Below, piece after piece: positions 47,801-58,801 of a stretch of 64,000 nucleotides of DNA (the first letter of the stretch is position 1; each line of letters opens with the position of its first letter). Below the pieces are notes generated by a model, which saw only the letters and a list, made by a program, of their open reading frames with translations, was not told the origin of the DNA and ran no database searches. Where the stretch lies: assembly GCA_012931725.1 (NCBI GenBank), contig CM022953.1:28561470-28625469 (forward strand), written 5' to 3'. The DNA is from Litsea cubeba (taxonomy: Eukaryota; Streptophyta; Magnoliopsida; Laurales; Lauraceae). The position numbers and the translations under genes were made by a program.

Positions 47801-50800
47801 CAGAATCGTCCTCATTATCATGCCCACGATAGAGAGTGAGATTGGCAACATTGAATGTGGGGCTGATACCAATATCAGATGGCAACTCGAGAGTATATGT
47901 ATTCGAACTGAGCTTCTTCAACACTTTGAATGGACCTGTATTTCTCGGATGTAACTTTTTGTTTGCGCCTGGCGGTAACCTTTCAGGATGAATACGGACC
48001 ATAACCATGTCTCCTTCAGAAAACTCTAGAAAACGGCGACGTCCATTGCCGGCCTACGTTGGGCATGCCCAGACTCTCAAATGGGTATCTCTAATTTAAT
48101 CCCCTATTGTTGCTACACCTAAATGCTCTCGAAAGCGCTCATTTCTTATTTTATCCTTCCTCGTTTCATTTCACGAAATATAAGAAAAATAATACATATA
48201 TAAATGTAGAATATAAATATTCAAATTATAAGATAATATATAAACAAGATACATTAATTTATTCTACTAAATCAATAATGCAATATGTTATTTCTACATG
48301 CCAAATAAATAGTTTATAAGCTATGTAACAATGTGAAATTAGACAAGCACTCCCAAATCTCAATTCATAGTATGACATGAAATAGAGGGCCTTGTATATG
48401 TTTTATATAAAAAATTACAAAAAGATCACTTTTTCTTTTTCCTTTTGTTTTGAAAAACATAAAAAAATTGGTCAAAATGAACTGAAACTCAATGAACTTT
48501 CTCACGTGCAGTTTGGCTCAATCAATGGTCTGAACTGAAATTGCTTGGCCATTTGGGCCAAGTTGAACTGAAATTGAAAACTATGATAGGCAGATTTGAT
48601 GTTCATAAGGTAGATCCCATTGTGCAAAAGATTCGATAACCATGTATACTGGAACTGTTTTTTTTTATCACATGCCCACTCCAGTGGTGGATGAGAATAC
48701 TGAAACATGAATTTCTCAAAAAAAAAAAAAAAAAAACAGAAAGAAAGAAGATAATACTGAAACATGGACCCATGTAAGTAACAATGGATGCTTCTTTTAA
48801 ATGGTTCAGATCTTTAGAAGGCACGCGGTGTGCCCAAAATGCGTCTGTACAAATTGAGCTCACTTGACCTTATCTTGTGTTGTCACTTCACTTAAATACA
48901 TATAATCTGTAATGATGTATATCATATACCCGTTCATGAAAATACAATATGCATGATAACATATGTATGTATGTATGTGAGCAGCAATAAAAAATGCCCG
49001 AGCATTTTTTAGGAGAAAAATGCCCCTCCTAGTAGGACCCACTAGGATGCATGATGATCATGGAAGTCAATTGGATGAAGAGATCTATATGAGACCTACC
49101 TATGTGCAAAATTTAGACTCCATAATATCATCCTAACCTTCTGATACATGGCCCTATAATTTAATTGTTTTAGAGGCATCATTTTCTGACAACTTCAATC
49201 CAATGGCGGGGAGAAGTTGGATGGGTGTCAAATTTGGACTTGTGGCTATTCATTTTGTGTGTGGGTGTTAGGTGGGTGGGGGTAGGGGGGGGCGCTAATT
49301 TATCAACTAGGTCATCCTTGGGCTGCTCCATGCATTGCCTTCCTTCTGCTCGTACTCTGCCACAGAATCTTCCGCCTTCATGCTCTGCCCGGGTATGCTA
49401 TCATTTGTGCGCTTGCCCAAGTACTCTCAGGTCTGTGTTCTGCCAATTCCAAGGGTGAAGGGTCAATCCCTTGCACTGTGAGTTACGATGAGATGCCCAT
49501 GCCCACTTGGGCTGTCTCACATTCTCACATTATATCATATCTTTGTACATAATAATGTGTCTAATAATAATTGTACAGATGATTTGGTTTTACCAGGACA
49601 TGGATCATGGCCATTTATAGCCTTAGACACATGGATGATTTTAAACATTGCAGACACATGATAGCCTTTTTAAGAAACCAATACAATATGATCACGTATC
49701 AGAATTACATCACTCATGCAGCTGCCATGTATTGCCAAAATGCCAATTCATATCACTGGGTCTGATACCAATACGAGGGTATGTGCGAGTTTCATCTTCT
49801 TCTTCTTTTTTTTTTTTTCTGTTTTGTTTTTCCCAAGATTACACCCCTAGAAGATCCCGATAAGAAAGGATAAATTGCCATCAGCCAATACTTCACTAGT
49901 AGCTAATACTTCTCATTTACTATTTAAAACACGGCTTTGTTTTCTAGTTTGTTATGTTTCCCCCTTTTTTGCCCGGAAGTTTCAAATTAATAAAGTTTTC
50001 TCTTCCAAAAAAACAAGCTAAAGGAAAGTGTTGATTTCCAATTGTACTCCAATTTAATGAGATTGTCAATAACCTTATATGTGCTCCCAAACATTATGTA
50101 TCAATCTCATTTAAATATTTAAAGAATTTGACCAATGGATTTGCATTTTCAAAATTTACATTTCTATTGGAGATCAATTATAAGTTCTAACCCCTTTCTC
50201 CACAGCCCCCAACAAACACTCCTTCCAGCATCTATCACATGTTCCAACACAAACCAATTATTGTTGTGTAGTACCATATATGAGAAACTACATCTTATTG
50301 CCATGGGAACCAAAGGTAGATGACAAAGATCAGAAAAATGAAAGATGTAGCTGAACAAATCAGCCACCCAGATGTTACATGTATAACACCAAATTGCAAG
50401 AGAATCCATGTGTGTGAAGGTAAATCATGAGGTACTCAGGAACAACCAATATGGATCAACTTAAATCTGTATACAAACATTGATGGCCATGGGCTAAAAT
50501 CATTTTAACATAACTAAAAACTTCTATAACAAGGAAAGATTTACAAGAGAAAAACACATCATTTAATAGAACGACCAATGCTTCATAGAATTTAAAACAA
50601 AGGTAAAAAGTGGAACTTACCTTTAGCTCTGTTCACTTGATCCATCATTGCAGCTTCTGATTCTAAGATCACAGAAGCTTTCTTTCCATCCGCAATATTG
50701 ATGTTTGCTTGTCTCTTGCCTGTTTAAATATAAGAAAACCCCATCATTGAAAATAAACCATCTTTGAAAGAATACCATATTTAAGTTCAGGAAAACATAA

Positions 50801-52330
50801 CCAATTCAATAACTAGCCTATCAAAATGAATTTAAAAATATGTGAATGCATGCTTCTTTTAACGAATCAATAAAGATATATGCCTAGTTGAGAACCTTTA
50901 AAACAACAAGTATATCTAATTATAAAAAAGGGAATAAAAACCTTCGGACTCCAAGACTTGGGCACGTTTCCTTGTTTCTGCTTCCGCTTGCATCTCCATA
51001 GCTGCACTCACTCCAGAAGAAGGAGATACATCCCCTGCACAAACAGAGGTTTAATGGGAGAAGATACCAAAATGCAAAGAAGAAGGAAAGCGCATACTAA
51101 AATCAATTCCATTACTTATCTCATATCGTAAACACTTCAAGCCCCAATCAGTAGCAGCATCATTAATTGACTTCTAAAATTCATGATTTCATGGATCACA
51201 ACAGAAAATGGGACAATATAAGAAATTGATCAACAAAAATCTGCAAGTAAGATCCATGCTTGTCTTCTGCATGTTTTAAGATCCTAGACTATATGAGGCT
51301 GCATTACGTTAATAGATGCCATCTATTAAAGATAAAAACACCATTTTTCGTATGTGATTAAGGAATGAAAGAATGTCAAATATTCTAAACACAATATAAC
51401 TTGGATGTCAAATATTCTAAAAACAAAGTAACCTCGACTGAATTATCATGAATGCGTCAGAGATGAGCCTAGCAGTGACATCGAGGCAGCGGTGCATGCT
51501 TTGTCGTACACTCATATATGGCATTCAGCAAACCCAATTGCCGCGATTGCCGATAACCTTGCCGAGGAAGGTGCCAACCAAGCTTTGTTTACTGCTTCTC
51601 CTTTCTAGGATATGTTCTATTGAGGATATGGGGTTGATCATTCAAATTCACTTTTCTTAATAAATTCATAGTGCTCATCTCAAAAGCATAAAAAAGTAAA
51701 GAAAATTCACACATTCCACATAAAACTACCTTCGAAATTCAATCGACTCACCACAACAATATTCTCAATCACAGTTTCTCTCATCAAACGTTTTTCTAAC
51801 TGAATTCATAGTAACTATCTCAAAAGCGTGGGGAAAAAAACTTACCACAATATTCTCATTCAGAGTCTCTCTCTCCTCAAATGTCTTATCCAGTGTAATC
51901 TTCCCAAGTTCGCTATGCATTGTTGTCCGCGCAAGCTGAATAACTGCAAATATCGGATTCTCAACACCATACGAAGCCAAGATAGGATCTACAATCTACA
52001 CCCGAAAACACAGTCAAACACTCCCCATCAATTAAAACTGAAATATAAATAGAATAAACACATGAACACTATATTCTAAAACCCTACCTTAACAAATAAA
52101 ACCCCATCTATCAATATGCTGACATTGTCCTTGGTAATTGCATACTGATCCGGGATAGGAATCGCCTCTTCCTTTAGAGAATGAACATAGGCAACCCTAT
52201 CCATCACTGGAATCAGCAAATGAATTCCGGAATCAAGAGTCTTCCAGTATTTACCAAATCTCTCGACCAGATATGCCTTCTTTTCAGGAACAATTCGGAT
52301 GCCCAATTCGCAGGGGGTGACAATTTGTAT
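38841..52330 (-). CDS. SLP2: Mitochondrial stomatin-like protein, exons 2-9 (exon 1 off window)
   Basis: Eight minus-strand exons join in frame with GT/AG borders: 52088-52330, 51846-51995, 51116-51173, 50942-51034, 50621-50719, 45199-45290, 39240-39299 and 38841-39119 (stop). They give 357 residues. The SPFH domain starts at about residue 11 (IRIVPEKKAYLVERFGKY); LKEEAIPIP, SYGVENPIFAVIQLA, LGKITLDKTFEERETLNE and DWGLKCLRYEIRD follow. AAMEMQAEAETRKRAQ, the IADGKKASVILESEAAM segment and EAEAILAKAQATA form the long helical part; TTLLLPSTAENPSSMMAQAM is near the C-terminus, then a Ser-rich tail. Plant SLPs are inner-mitochondrial-membrane scaffold proteins that aid respiratory supercomplexes. 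The transit-peptide exon must lie beyond 64000, as a copia element starts 219 bp upstream of exon 2. Introns reach 5.9 kb here. No lesions are seen. The exon 2 acceptor (52331) has an alternative at about 52378. Confidence 0.9.
39560..39862. mobile_element. MITE, second copy of the 1743 family
   Basis: Begins GGCCTGTTTGTTCCATGTAA and ends with CAAACAAACATG; the interior aligns with 1743-2050 in the same orientation. It lies in the large SLP intron between 39299 and 45199. Confidence 0.7.
40258..40835 (+). pseudogene. ycf2: Nuclear copy of plastid ycf2 (NUPT)
   Basis: Translated fragments match the middle-to-C-terminal part of plastid Ycf2: DEKNWITSYGFIENDSDLVH, MMQNGSCSIVEQRFLYEKYE, QIEEDLFNHVVWAPRIW, ELGFPYWARSFWGKQIIY and then QSGT. 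Ycf2 is a huge plastid protein of about 2,300 residues made only in the chloroplast. Here under 600 bp remain and the frame shifts between 40420 and 40440 and stops after about 40782. It is a plastid-to-nucleus DNA insert inside an SLP intron, antisense to that gene, not a functional gene. Its ends are estimated. Confidence 0.88.
40836..41642. other. SLP intron sequence
   Basis: AT-rich, with a frame at 41403-41645 that resembles no known family to me. Confidence 0.35.
41648..41934 (-). repeat. 3' LTR of the copia element
   Basis: TGAAATAATG...TTCTACA on the plus strand; differs from the other LTR by only a few bases, so insertion is recent. Confidence 0.92.
41923..43479 (-). CDS. Copia reverse transcriptase-RNase H, open frame
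   Basis: An uninterrupted 518-residue frame. The RVT_2-type RT opens with AMTEELVALEANQTWELVP (22-40); KWIYSIKVHADGT, YKARLVAQGY, MDFKNAFLHGDL (114-125), LRKALYGLKQASRAW and the catalytic YVDDMII (198-204) follow. RNase H has AYADADWAG, SSAEAEYRAM, the YGDNTNATRIANNPVFHERT region and ADIFTKALP. The frame ends at 41923, overlapping the polypurine tract (TTTGAGGGGGAG) and 12 bp of the LTR. RT-RNase H copies element RNA to DNA. It has no visible upstream gag-protease-integrase, so a polyprotein start is missing and expression is doubtful despite the intact frame. Confidence 0.88.
   Translation of the reverse strand: MDSTPIPTSYSQASKIAYWQNAMTEELVALEANQTWELVPAPDRASVIGSKWIYSIKVHADGTLDRYKARLVAQGYKQEYGIDYEETFAPVAKMTTVRTLLCVAAARNWPLWQMDFKNAFLHGDLRETVYLKPPLGYACPSKHVCKLRKALYGLKQASRAWFDKFRTAILQARFHQSHSDSSLFLRWTSKGYTFLLVYVDDMIISGNDNASITDLKHHLTRHFIMKDLGPLTYFLGLEFVRNKSGIRVIQRKYATDLITSARLDDALPFDMPLELNSKISSDDGTPLDDPSVFRRIVGSLLYLTMTTPDISHAVHTVSQFVSNPHKPHLAAALRILRYVKGTLHHGLFFPSDTSLQLTAYADADWAGCPDSRRSTTGWCMFLEKSLISWKCKKQTTVSKSSAEAEYRAMSSASAEIIWLCRLLCEFGVLVSRSTPLYGDNTNATRIANNPVFHERTKYIEIDCHFIRQHVVITLPHVSSFNQLADIFTKALPKPRHHGLTSKLMFSALPHQFEGECRR
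44361..44374 (-). promoter_or_regulatory. Primer binding site of the copia element
   Basis: TGGTATCAGAGCTA abuts the LTR: initiator-Met tRNA type. Confidence 0.8.
44375..44661 (-). repeat. 5' LTR of the copia element
   Basis: Pair of 41648-41934, same length. Confidence 0.92.
45670..46019. mobile_element. Probable MITE with CATG(T)..GG(C/T)AA ends
   Basis: TCATGTGTGGCAATTAATCC at the left and (reverse complement) GCATGTTTGGTAACAGGTGA at the right; GGATTTCTT/GAGGAATCC words fill the arms. No target duplication established. Confidence 0.45.
47178..48040 (-). mobile_element. Ty3/gypsy chromovirus 3' fragment (pol end plus LTR)
   Basis: A 392-bp LTR (47178-47569; TGATGCAC..TGCATCA in element sense) preceded by a purine tract CCAGGGAGAG and the end of pol. 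The fragment stops at about 48040 in the middle of integrase. It sits inside the LINE fragment. Confidence 0.75.
47583..48036 (-). pseudogene. Integrase C-terminus and chromodomain remnant
   Basis: The minus-strand frame reads GDMVMVRIHPERLPPG, KLHPRNTGPFKVLKKLSSNTY (the GPF/GPY integrase module), then a linker, and DDQIVSTHRRGFQKFLVRWQN followed, past a stop at about 47673, by ISDATWI. This is a typical chromodomain of the plant Reina-like type: it binds modified histone tails and directs insertion. Only the last part of pol is present. Confidence 0.8.
48593..50620. other. SLP intron sequence
   Basis: AT-rich, with a short ATGT run near 48962-48978. No gene or clear element was recognised. 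Confidence 0.4.
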
Positions 52331-52548
52331 CTTAAAACATTCATAACTCAAGATATCAAGACAATGTCTGAATTCAAAAGAAATGTTGCAAAGAAGATGA
52401 GAGAGAAAATGCACAGGAAGCAAGAGATGTAGCAGAGCTGGCCTTGCGCTGAAATCGCGATCGCTATGGAGATTGCGAATGGAGGGAGATGGATTGGATT
52501 TGGGAAGAAGAAAAGATGATGATGATGATTGTGTTTGATGTCTGAGTG

Positions 52549-52802
52549 TGTTGGGTTTATTGGTTTTGGGTATTGGCTCGTTTTGTAGGACAATGCATTT
52601 GTATTAGGGTTGAGGGGTAATTTAGTATTTGTCTAAAAACTATATATTATCTCTTTTGGTTGTAACTCGAGTGTGGGGAAAATCTAAGAAGAAGACGAGC
52701 TTTGTCCGTGGACGTAGGTGTGAAATCACCGAACCACGTAAATCTGTGTTCTCTTCTGTGTGGCTTGTTTTTTGATTGTTTAATGATCGCACGCTTCCGC
52801 AC
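52549..52802 (+). repeat. 5' LTR of the Tork-like element (right end approximate)
   Basis: Start fixed by identity to 63952 onward; the end is estimated near TTCCGCACA at 52802. The PBS is degenerate and not called. Confidence 0.65.
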
Positions 52803-53876
52803 ACTCGATCACTGTGTTGTGGTACGCGATCGATGGCAAGATCGGCTGTGAATCTGACGGAAGGAACGTTTCACGGTTGCAGTGTTGTAGAAGGAGACCA
52901 GTTTTGGATCTAGCGTTTGGTTTTCCGGTTCTGATTGAGTCGGAGGTAAAGATCAGAGTATCAGACTCTGAAAGAAGGCTGAGATCTAGACTTTGGTTTT
53001 GCAGAACCCATCGCAGAAGTGTTGTGGTTTTGTTTTGGCTGTCGCTGCGCAGTGGAGAACAGAGTTCTCGATTTGGACTCGCTGTAGTTTAGAAACCAGA
53101 GGATCTCAGTTTGTGGAGTCATCGTTAGTCGCCGGAGTTCGCCCGTGGCCTGTGCCATTCGCACGTTGCAGAAACAGGCAGAGATCGGTTTCAGATCTCT
53201 GCTGGGCCACACAATCAGAGACAGAAGAGTTCTGGGTTCTTGCATCCGAAATCAAGAACAGAGGGCTGCTCTCGTCGTCGTGCAGAAACCGGAGCCAGAG
53301 AAGATCTGGACTGGATCAGTTCTGCGAGGAGGATCATCGTTTGCATGCCGGATTTGCAGTTGCAGATCGCCGTCTTCGCCGAAACCGCAGAGAAGATCCC
53401 CGTCGTCACGCTGCTCTCGCCGGAAAGAAGCAGAGCCCATCTCTGCACAATCGCAGTCCCCGTCGTCTAGTTGCCATTGTCGCCACCGTAGCAGTCGCCG
53501 GAGATCCTCTCCGTCGTCTCGCCAGTCCGGCAGCCAGCTGTCGTCGCCACCGGGAAGAAGACGAAAGGGCAGCATCCTGCCCTGTTCGCAGGTTCTGCAA
53601 CAAAACGAAGAAGGAAGACCTGGGTGCAGGTCTAGGTCAGTTTCACCTGACCCGTTAAGCAGGAAGCCCCTTCCAGCAGCTGCTGACGTCATCGCCACGT
53701 CAGCGAACAATACGGTCAACAGCTAAGTTTGACCGGATTCAAGGGCCAGAATAGTTTTGGGAGTTTCGGAGGCATCCGGACTCCGAATTGAGCTCCGTTT
53801 TTTTTTTGTTGGATTCGTATCGACTAGATCTACGATCTGAACGAAGTGGATTGTTAGTTTGACAGACAGAAACAAA
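52803..53876 (+). other. GC-richer leader of the Tork-like element
   Basis: About 1.07 kb between LTR and gag. Several overlapping Arg/Ser-rich open frames in all phases indicate composition, not coding. Confidence 0.5.
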
Positions 53877-54503
53877 ATGGCAAGCTCATCATCGGCAAAG
53901 ACCACCATCTCGAATGCAAAATTCGAAGTCGAGAAATTTGATGGTACCAATAACTTTGGTATGTGGCAATGTGAGGTTAGAGATGTTCTAAGCCAACAAG
54001 AGTTGGAAATTGCTCTAGAGGATAAACCCAAAGAGATGGAAGATAAGGAATGGCAGAAGATCAATCGTCAGGCATGTAGCACCATCATATTATGTCTCGC
54101 GAAGGATCAGAAATTGGAGGAAAAGTATATGACCAAGAGCTTGGAGAATCGGATCTATTTGAAGAAGAAACTTTTCCACTTTGAGTATCGTCAAGGTATT
54201 TCTATCACTGAACATCTCGATGATTTTAATAAGATTATTGCTGATTTGATGAACATTGATGTGAAAGTTGATGATGAGGATAAGGCATTACTTCTTCTGA
54301 ATTCGCTTCTCGATAGTTATGATCATTTTACTCACACTTTGATCAACGGGAAGACTGAGGTTAAATATGATGTTGTGTCTGCTGCTTTGATGAATAATAA
54401 ATATCGAAAGAAGGACAAACAGGCCCACAAGGATTCATCATCTGAAGCATTGACAATAAGAGGCCTATCAGATGATAGGACATCTGGTAATAAATCTCGT
54501 TCT
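53877..54503 (+). pseudogene. Copia gag, N-terminal part (split)
   Basis: From ATG 53877 (MASSSSAKTTISNAKFEVEK) through KFDGTNNFGMWQCEVRDVL, TIILCLAKDQ, LFHFEYRQGISITEHLDDF and LLNSLLDSYDHFTHTL, which is the UBN2-type gag of copia elements. The frame is open to 54503, where the nested element starts; the rest of gag, including the zinc knuckle, resumes at 62030. Gag packages element RNA. As interrupted it would not be made. Confidence 0.9.
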
Positions 54504-56205
54504 TGAAAGTCCTTGTGGGAGTCCAAGATCCTAACCCTAGAGGGGGGTGAATAGGGTGAGCTACTAATAGTGACTAACTATGACCAATTTTAATTTTCTA
54601 TAAACTAACTAGTCACTAGTGATGATAACAAGCACAATGCGGAAGCTAAATACATACAATCATCACAAGAGCATGCACCACAACACAATATTTATAGTGG
54701 TTCGGCCAACGTGCCTACATCCACTACCGGCTTGTGCTCTCACACCCCACCGGATTTCCACTAATATGCTTTTCAAAAGGCTAAGCAATAACCTCTACAA
54801 CTATGCTTTTCTAGGCTAAGCAATAACCTTACAATGTGCTTTTATAGGCTAAGCAATAACCTTTACACAATGCTTTTATATGGCTAAGCAATAACCTTAC
54901 AATCAAATGACTTCTCTCAAAGAAAGTGTTTTCACAAAACACTCTAAGAGATTACAATTAAGCTCAAAGTTACAATGCCTCTTTAATAGGCTAATTTGAA
55001 GGTGAAAACTAAACTCACACAACACACTAATGAGTGCAAAGATGTATGCTAATGAGGTGTGTGTGTGACAACTTCAATCAAGTTTAAAAAGTAAAGTCCA
55101 ATGAATATATGCTCAAAGCAATTCAAAGATTAAAGTACATAGAAAGAATTGATTGAAGTTTAAATGCAAATCACATGAACAAATACTAACTTGTTGATGA
55201 TTTAAAAAATAAAGGCTCACAAGTTGTATGAAATTAATTTATCTTAAACATGTGATGCATTTTTAGTGTTGTTTTCAAAAACAAGATTTAACAAAGGTTT
55301 TAAAAAGATTGAAAACAACAATGATGATTCAAACAAGTTAAATTAACATGTTATAAAGAAATCAAAGTTTTAAACATAACATGTTAACAAAGTTTAAAAC
55401 TAAACTAAGTTTGAATCAAAGAAAAGAATTCATTACAACTTAATATCAAAGATTGAATGGAAGTAATGAATTCATTTCATCATAGTTATCATGCTAAAAA
55501 CATTTACCAAAGATTTAAAACCAAGCATGAAACATATGATTAAATTAAGCAAAGCTTACTTGGAGGTTTAACTTCATTAATCCAAGCTTTAGCTTTTCCT
55601 AATGACCATTAGCCTTCCTTAGCTTGATCCCCTTTCTTTTGCTTCAAAATGCCTCAAGAAGAGCTTCAAAGATCATCAAAAATGCTTAAGGAATGAGTTT
55701 CTTTTTATAGAAAAAGTGGTCCAACGGCTCCTTGTCGGTCGACCCACAGGTTGTTGTCGGTCAACCGACACCTCAACGTTTAGAAACCCAACGGCTTTAA
55801 TTTTTGAAAAACTGCTTTTAGCGGCGGCCATAAAGCGCCGGTAAAAGTCCCGTTTGACCGCCGGTAAAAGTCCAGAATTCTCAAAAATGAGATTTTCAAA
55901 GTGATTTTCTTGGGGGGACTTTGGGCCATTAAACCAAGCTTGGAAACATGATTTTAAATCACTTAAGTGCTTTTAAAATCATGAAACATTAAAAGCCAAA
56001 TATAATTTGAAACTTTAAAACATAGGCTAAGCTTGAATTTTGAAATTCCTTTTACAAAATCAATTGCATCCAAAATTAAAACCAATTCATGCATAAAACA
56101 TGAGTTTTACCATATTTTAACAACAATGCATGGTAAGTGTGAGAAATCAAATGATGATTAAAATGATATGCATCCATCAAATTGCAATACACAAAGTTCC
56201 TAACA
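54504..56205 (-). repeat. 3' LTR of the SIRE-like element
   Basis: TGAAAGTCC...TTCCTAACA on the plus strand. Nearly identical to 60300-62029; the main difference is a short block (about 25 bp) near 61924 missing here. Confidence 0.92.
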
Positions 56206-56540
56206 ATCTCCCCCTTTGCAATTTGATGGCAAACCTTAACTTAACACTAAACCTCACACTAAGTCTTCAGCTCCTTGGCTTGACACGGCTTGAAATCTTC
56301 GGATGCTCCTTCACTTAGCTTGGGCTTTAGCTCTTTTGATCTTCATTCTTCTTGTCCTTAGCTCCAAGCTTTCTTTCTTTTATCTTCTCTCCCCCTTAGA
56401 CCAAGCACTCTCTCTCCTTGGTCTTTCTCTCCCTTTGCCATTGAATGCTCTCTCCCCCTTTGATCTTTCTCCCTTTTTGGGTAGCTAGAGCATTTTCTCC
56501 CCCTTAATCCTTTCTCCCCCTTTGCCATTAAATTGCAAAG
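56206..56540 (-). repeat. Serial polypurine tracts
   Basis: Minus-strand AAAGGGGGAGA-type tracts recur at about 56206-56219, 56388-56396, 56450-56459, 56489-56497 and 56512-56521. The first abuts the LTR and is the functional PPT; the others are decoys or relics. Confidence 0.75.
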
Positions 56541-58801
56541 GTAGCAATTGAAGAAAGGTACCTACACACATGAAACAAGGAAAATACCTTTAGTAGCACC
56601 TGTTAACAAATGAAATCGAAAATGAAATACTTAACAGGCTATTATGCATGTGAGTAAGTTATAAGGGAATAGCAATGGTGAATTTGATCATCTCTAATGC
56701 TTCCTTAGAAGGTTTACTCCCCCTCAATCCATAATCTTCTTTTGTCATACTTTTGACAAGAATATAACTATTAGATGCAAGAAGAAGATGGTTTAACCAA
56801 TTGAGGGATAACTTCAAGGGAAGGATTAGATACCAATTGATAATGATTAACTATAAGGCTCAATGATCAAATTACCAAATTGGAGAGAAACCAATTGACC
56901 TATAAGCTTAAGGAAAGTTGAAGAGCAAGGTCAAAGGTTAATCTATCATGGATACCAATTGAAATAAGAACCATATCAATTGAGATTTAAGAGTATGACT
57001 TATTAGCTCAATCACTCTAAAATGGACTTAAGGATTAATCCAAGTTAGAGCTATCCATGATGATAAGGGGTTTACTAAACATAGCATCAAATAATATAAC
57101 TATGAAAATCATATGCTATGTAAATTTTGAAATCATTTCACTCAATCATAAAATATGACTATCAAGTGTAAGATGAGTGAAATGAAATTCAAACCATGAT
57201 GCCTACCTCAATCATTAACCAACCAAGATTATTAACACATAAACATGGTTGTCACGAGATTTAACCAAATAAGCAAGAGAGGTGGCAAACATGACCATTT
57301 ATGAAGCTAATGGAATGTGACATGGAACAAAGACATATTACTATCAAGTTTAATCCAATGTGCACAAGGTTTATCACAAATATATAACATCAATTGGAAG
57401 TTATACTAATTGAAAATGATATCATTTGATTACCAATTGAATATGGAACATGTTTTGAGAGCAAGCATGTGACAAACACAAGATTCCATCAAGCAACATA
57501 AATGAATATTCATCACTTTAATGATATAACTATTGAGCATAGTGATGAACATGAGAAATTGCATTTTGAAAATATATGACTTATAAGAAATATGCAATTT
57601 CCAAAGTGTCAACCATATGAATACAACATCTAAGAAATCCATCATTCAAGAGATATAACTATGTAATTCAAGAAATGAATTTCAAAGAGGTTCATATGAT
57701 CAAACACTACTATGAGGTTGAAACATGTATAAGTATGACAAATACACATGAATCAAACATCATAACCATCCATTTCACAAAAATGACTAGAAAGCATAAA
57801 GGATGGATTTGGGTTCTAGTATGGTTACAAAAAAAATAATTAAAGAACACAACCATACATGAAACAAATAAAACATTTGCATAAAGAATGTAACTAAAAG
57901 AGCAAACATGCAATAGTCTATCACAACATTCATTTCCATTAAAGGATGACATAAGCAAAAGCATAAGGAAATGAAAACATGGAACATGCTTTGATGAACA
58001 CAACAAAAAGTTTTAAAGCATTTCCATTCATGCAATCTTCAAATCATAAACAAAAATCTAACAATGGGCATAATGTATATGAAAATAAAGAAAGCACCCT
58101 TATCAAACATCAAATTGTATTCTAAGCAATATCACTACAAAGAATCATACAATTTGATTTAAAAACCATTCAACTTGCATTTTAAAAGATATAACTTAAT
58201 TGGAAAGCATACAAGTTGATCTTTTCAAAGTAATTTTCCATGTGAAAGTATAACTTAAAAATTCATGGAAAAATTAAATTGATTTAAGTCATTTGTTTTT
58301 CAAAATAATCTAACTAAGACATACAAACAAATGATATTGCAACATCAATCGATTATGAAAGATCTAGCTATGAAAGCTTTGAACCCATAATCAATTGAAC
58401 ATGTAGAAATGCAAACAAGATGTGACTATAAAAGCAAATCTAACATGTGAGAAATACAATCAAATGATTTTGAAAACCATGATATGTGACTTAGGGAAGT
58501 ACATGAAGACAAAATCAAATGATCATAAAGAAAAAAATGCATTTTTAAAAAATGTAACTAAGAAAGAACATAAAATGCAAATGCAATCATGACCAACAAA
58601 AAGATTTAACTATTAAGGTTAGGTTGGTCAATGAGGTCCAAGGCCCTAAGGTTGTCTATTTGTCTAACTTTGGGAATCCACCTAAGGTCTTGGGATGGAT
58701 GAACTTTGAGGTCTAACTTAAACTTCTCACCAACTCTAGGAGATTTAACTTGATAAATTATTACTTAGACTTATCACCATGAGATATAGATTTAACTAAG
58801 T
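56541..58801. other. Non-coding interior of the SIRE-like element
   Basis: Very AT-rich, many loosely similar words of the type ATATAACTATNAA and CATATGA. No pol domains were found in any frame. Confidence 0.5.

Larger units (their letters stand above)
46981..48162 (-). mobile_element. 5'-truncated LINE fragment with ATC tail, TSD 17 bp
   Basis: Left end is (ATC)n then AAAGCC..TTTTGGGGTCGGCTACA, the reverse complement of a plant RTE-type 3' end. The flanks TTTCATTTCATGAAATA (46964-46980) and TTTCATTTCACGAAATA (48163-48179) match at 16 of 17. The body continues at about 48041-48162 after an interruption by a gypsy fragment. Confidence 0.7.
46905..48592. mobile_element. Possible hAT-like foldback element hosting the LINE fragment
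   Basis: CATAGTTGTCAA at the left and TTGAAAACTATG at the right could be terminal inverted repeats, with TTTCGG/GAAATT-type words between them. It would contain the nested LINE and gypsy fragments. Ends and duplication are weakly supported. Confidence 0.35.

Noticed and set aside
52348..52593. 81-residue minus-strand frame as SLP exon 1
   Set aside because: It runs into the copia LTR (from 52549) and does not look like a mitochondrial presequence joined to exon 2; exon 1 should lie beyond the insertion.
52814..53726. Overlapping Arg/Ser-rich frames (up to 221 residues)
   Set aside because: They lie in the leader of the Tork-like copia element, in several phases and on both strands, with no recognisable domain.
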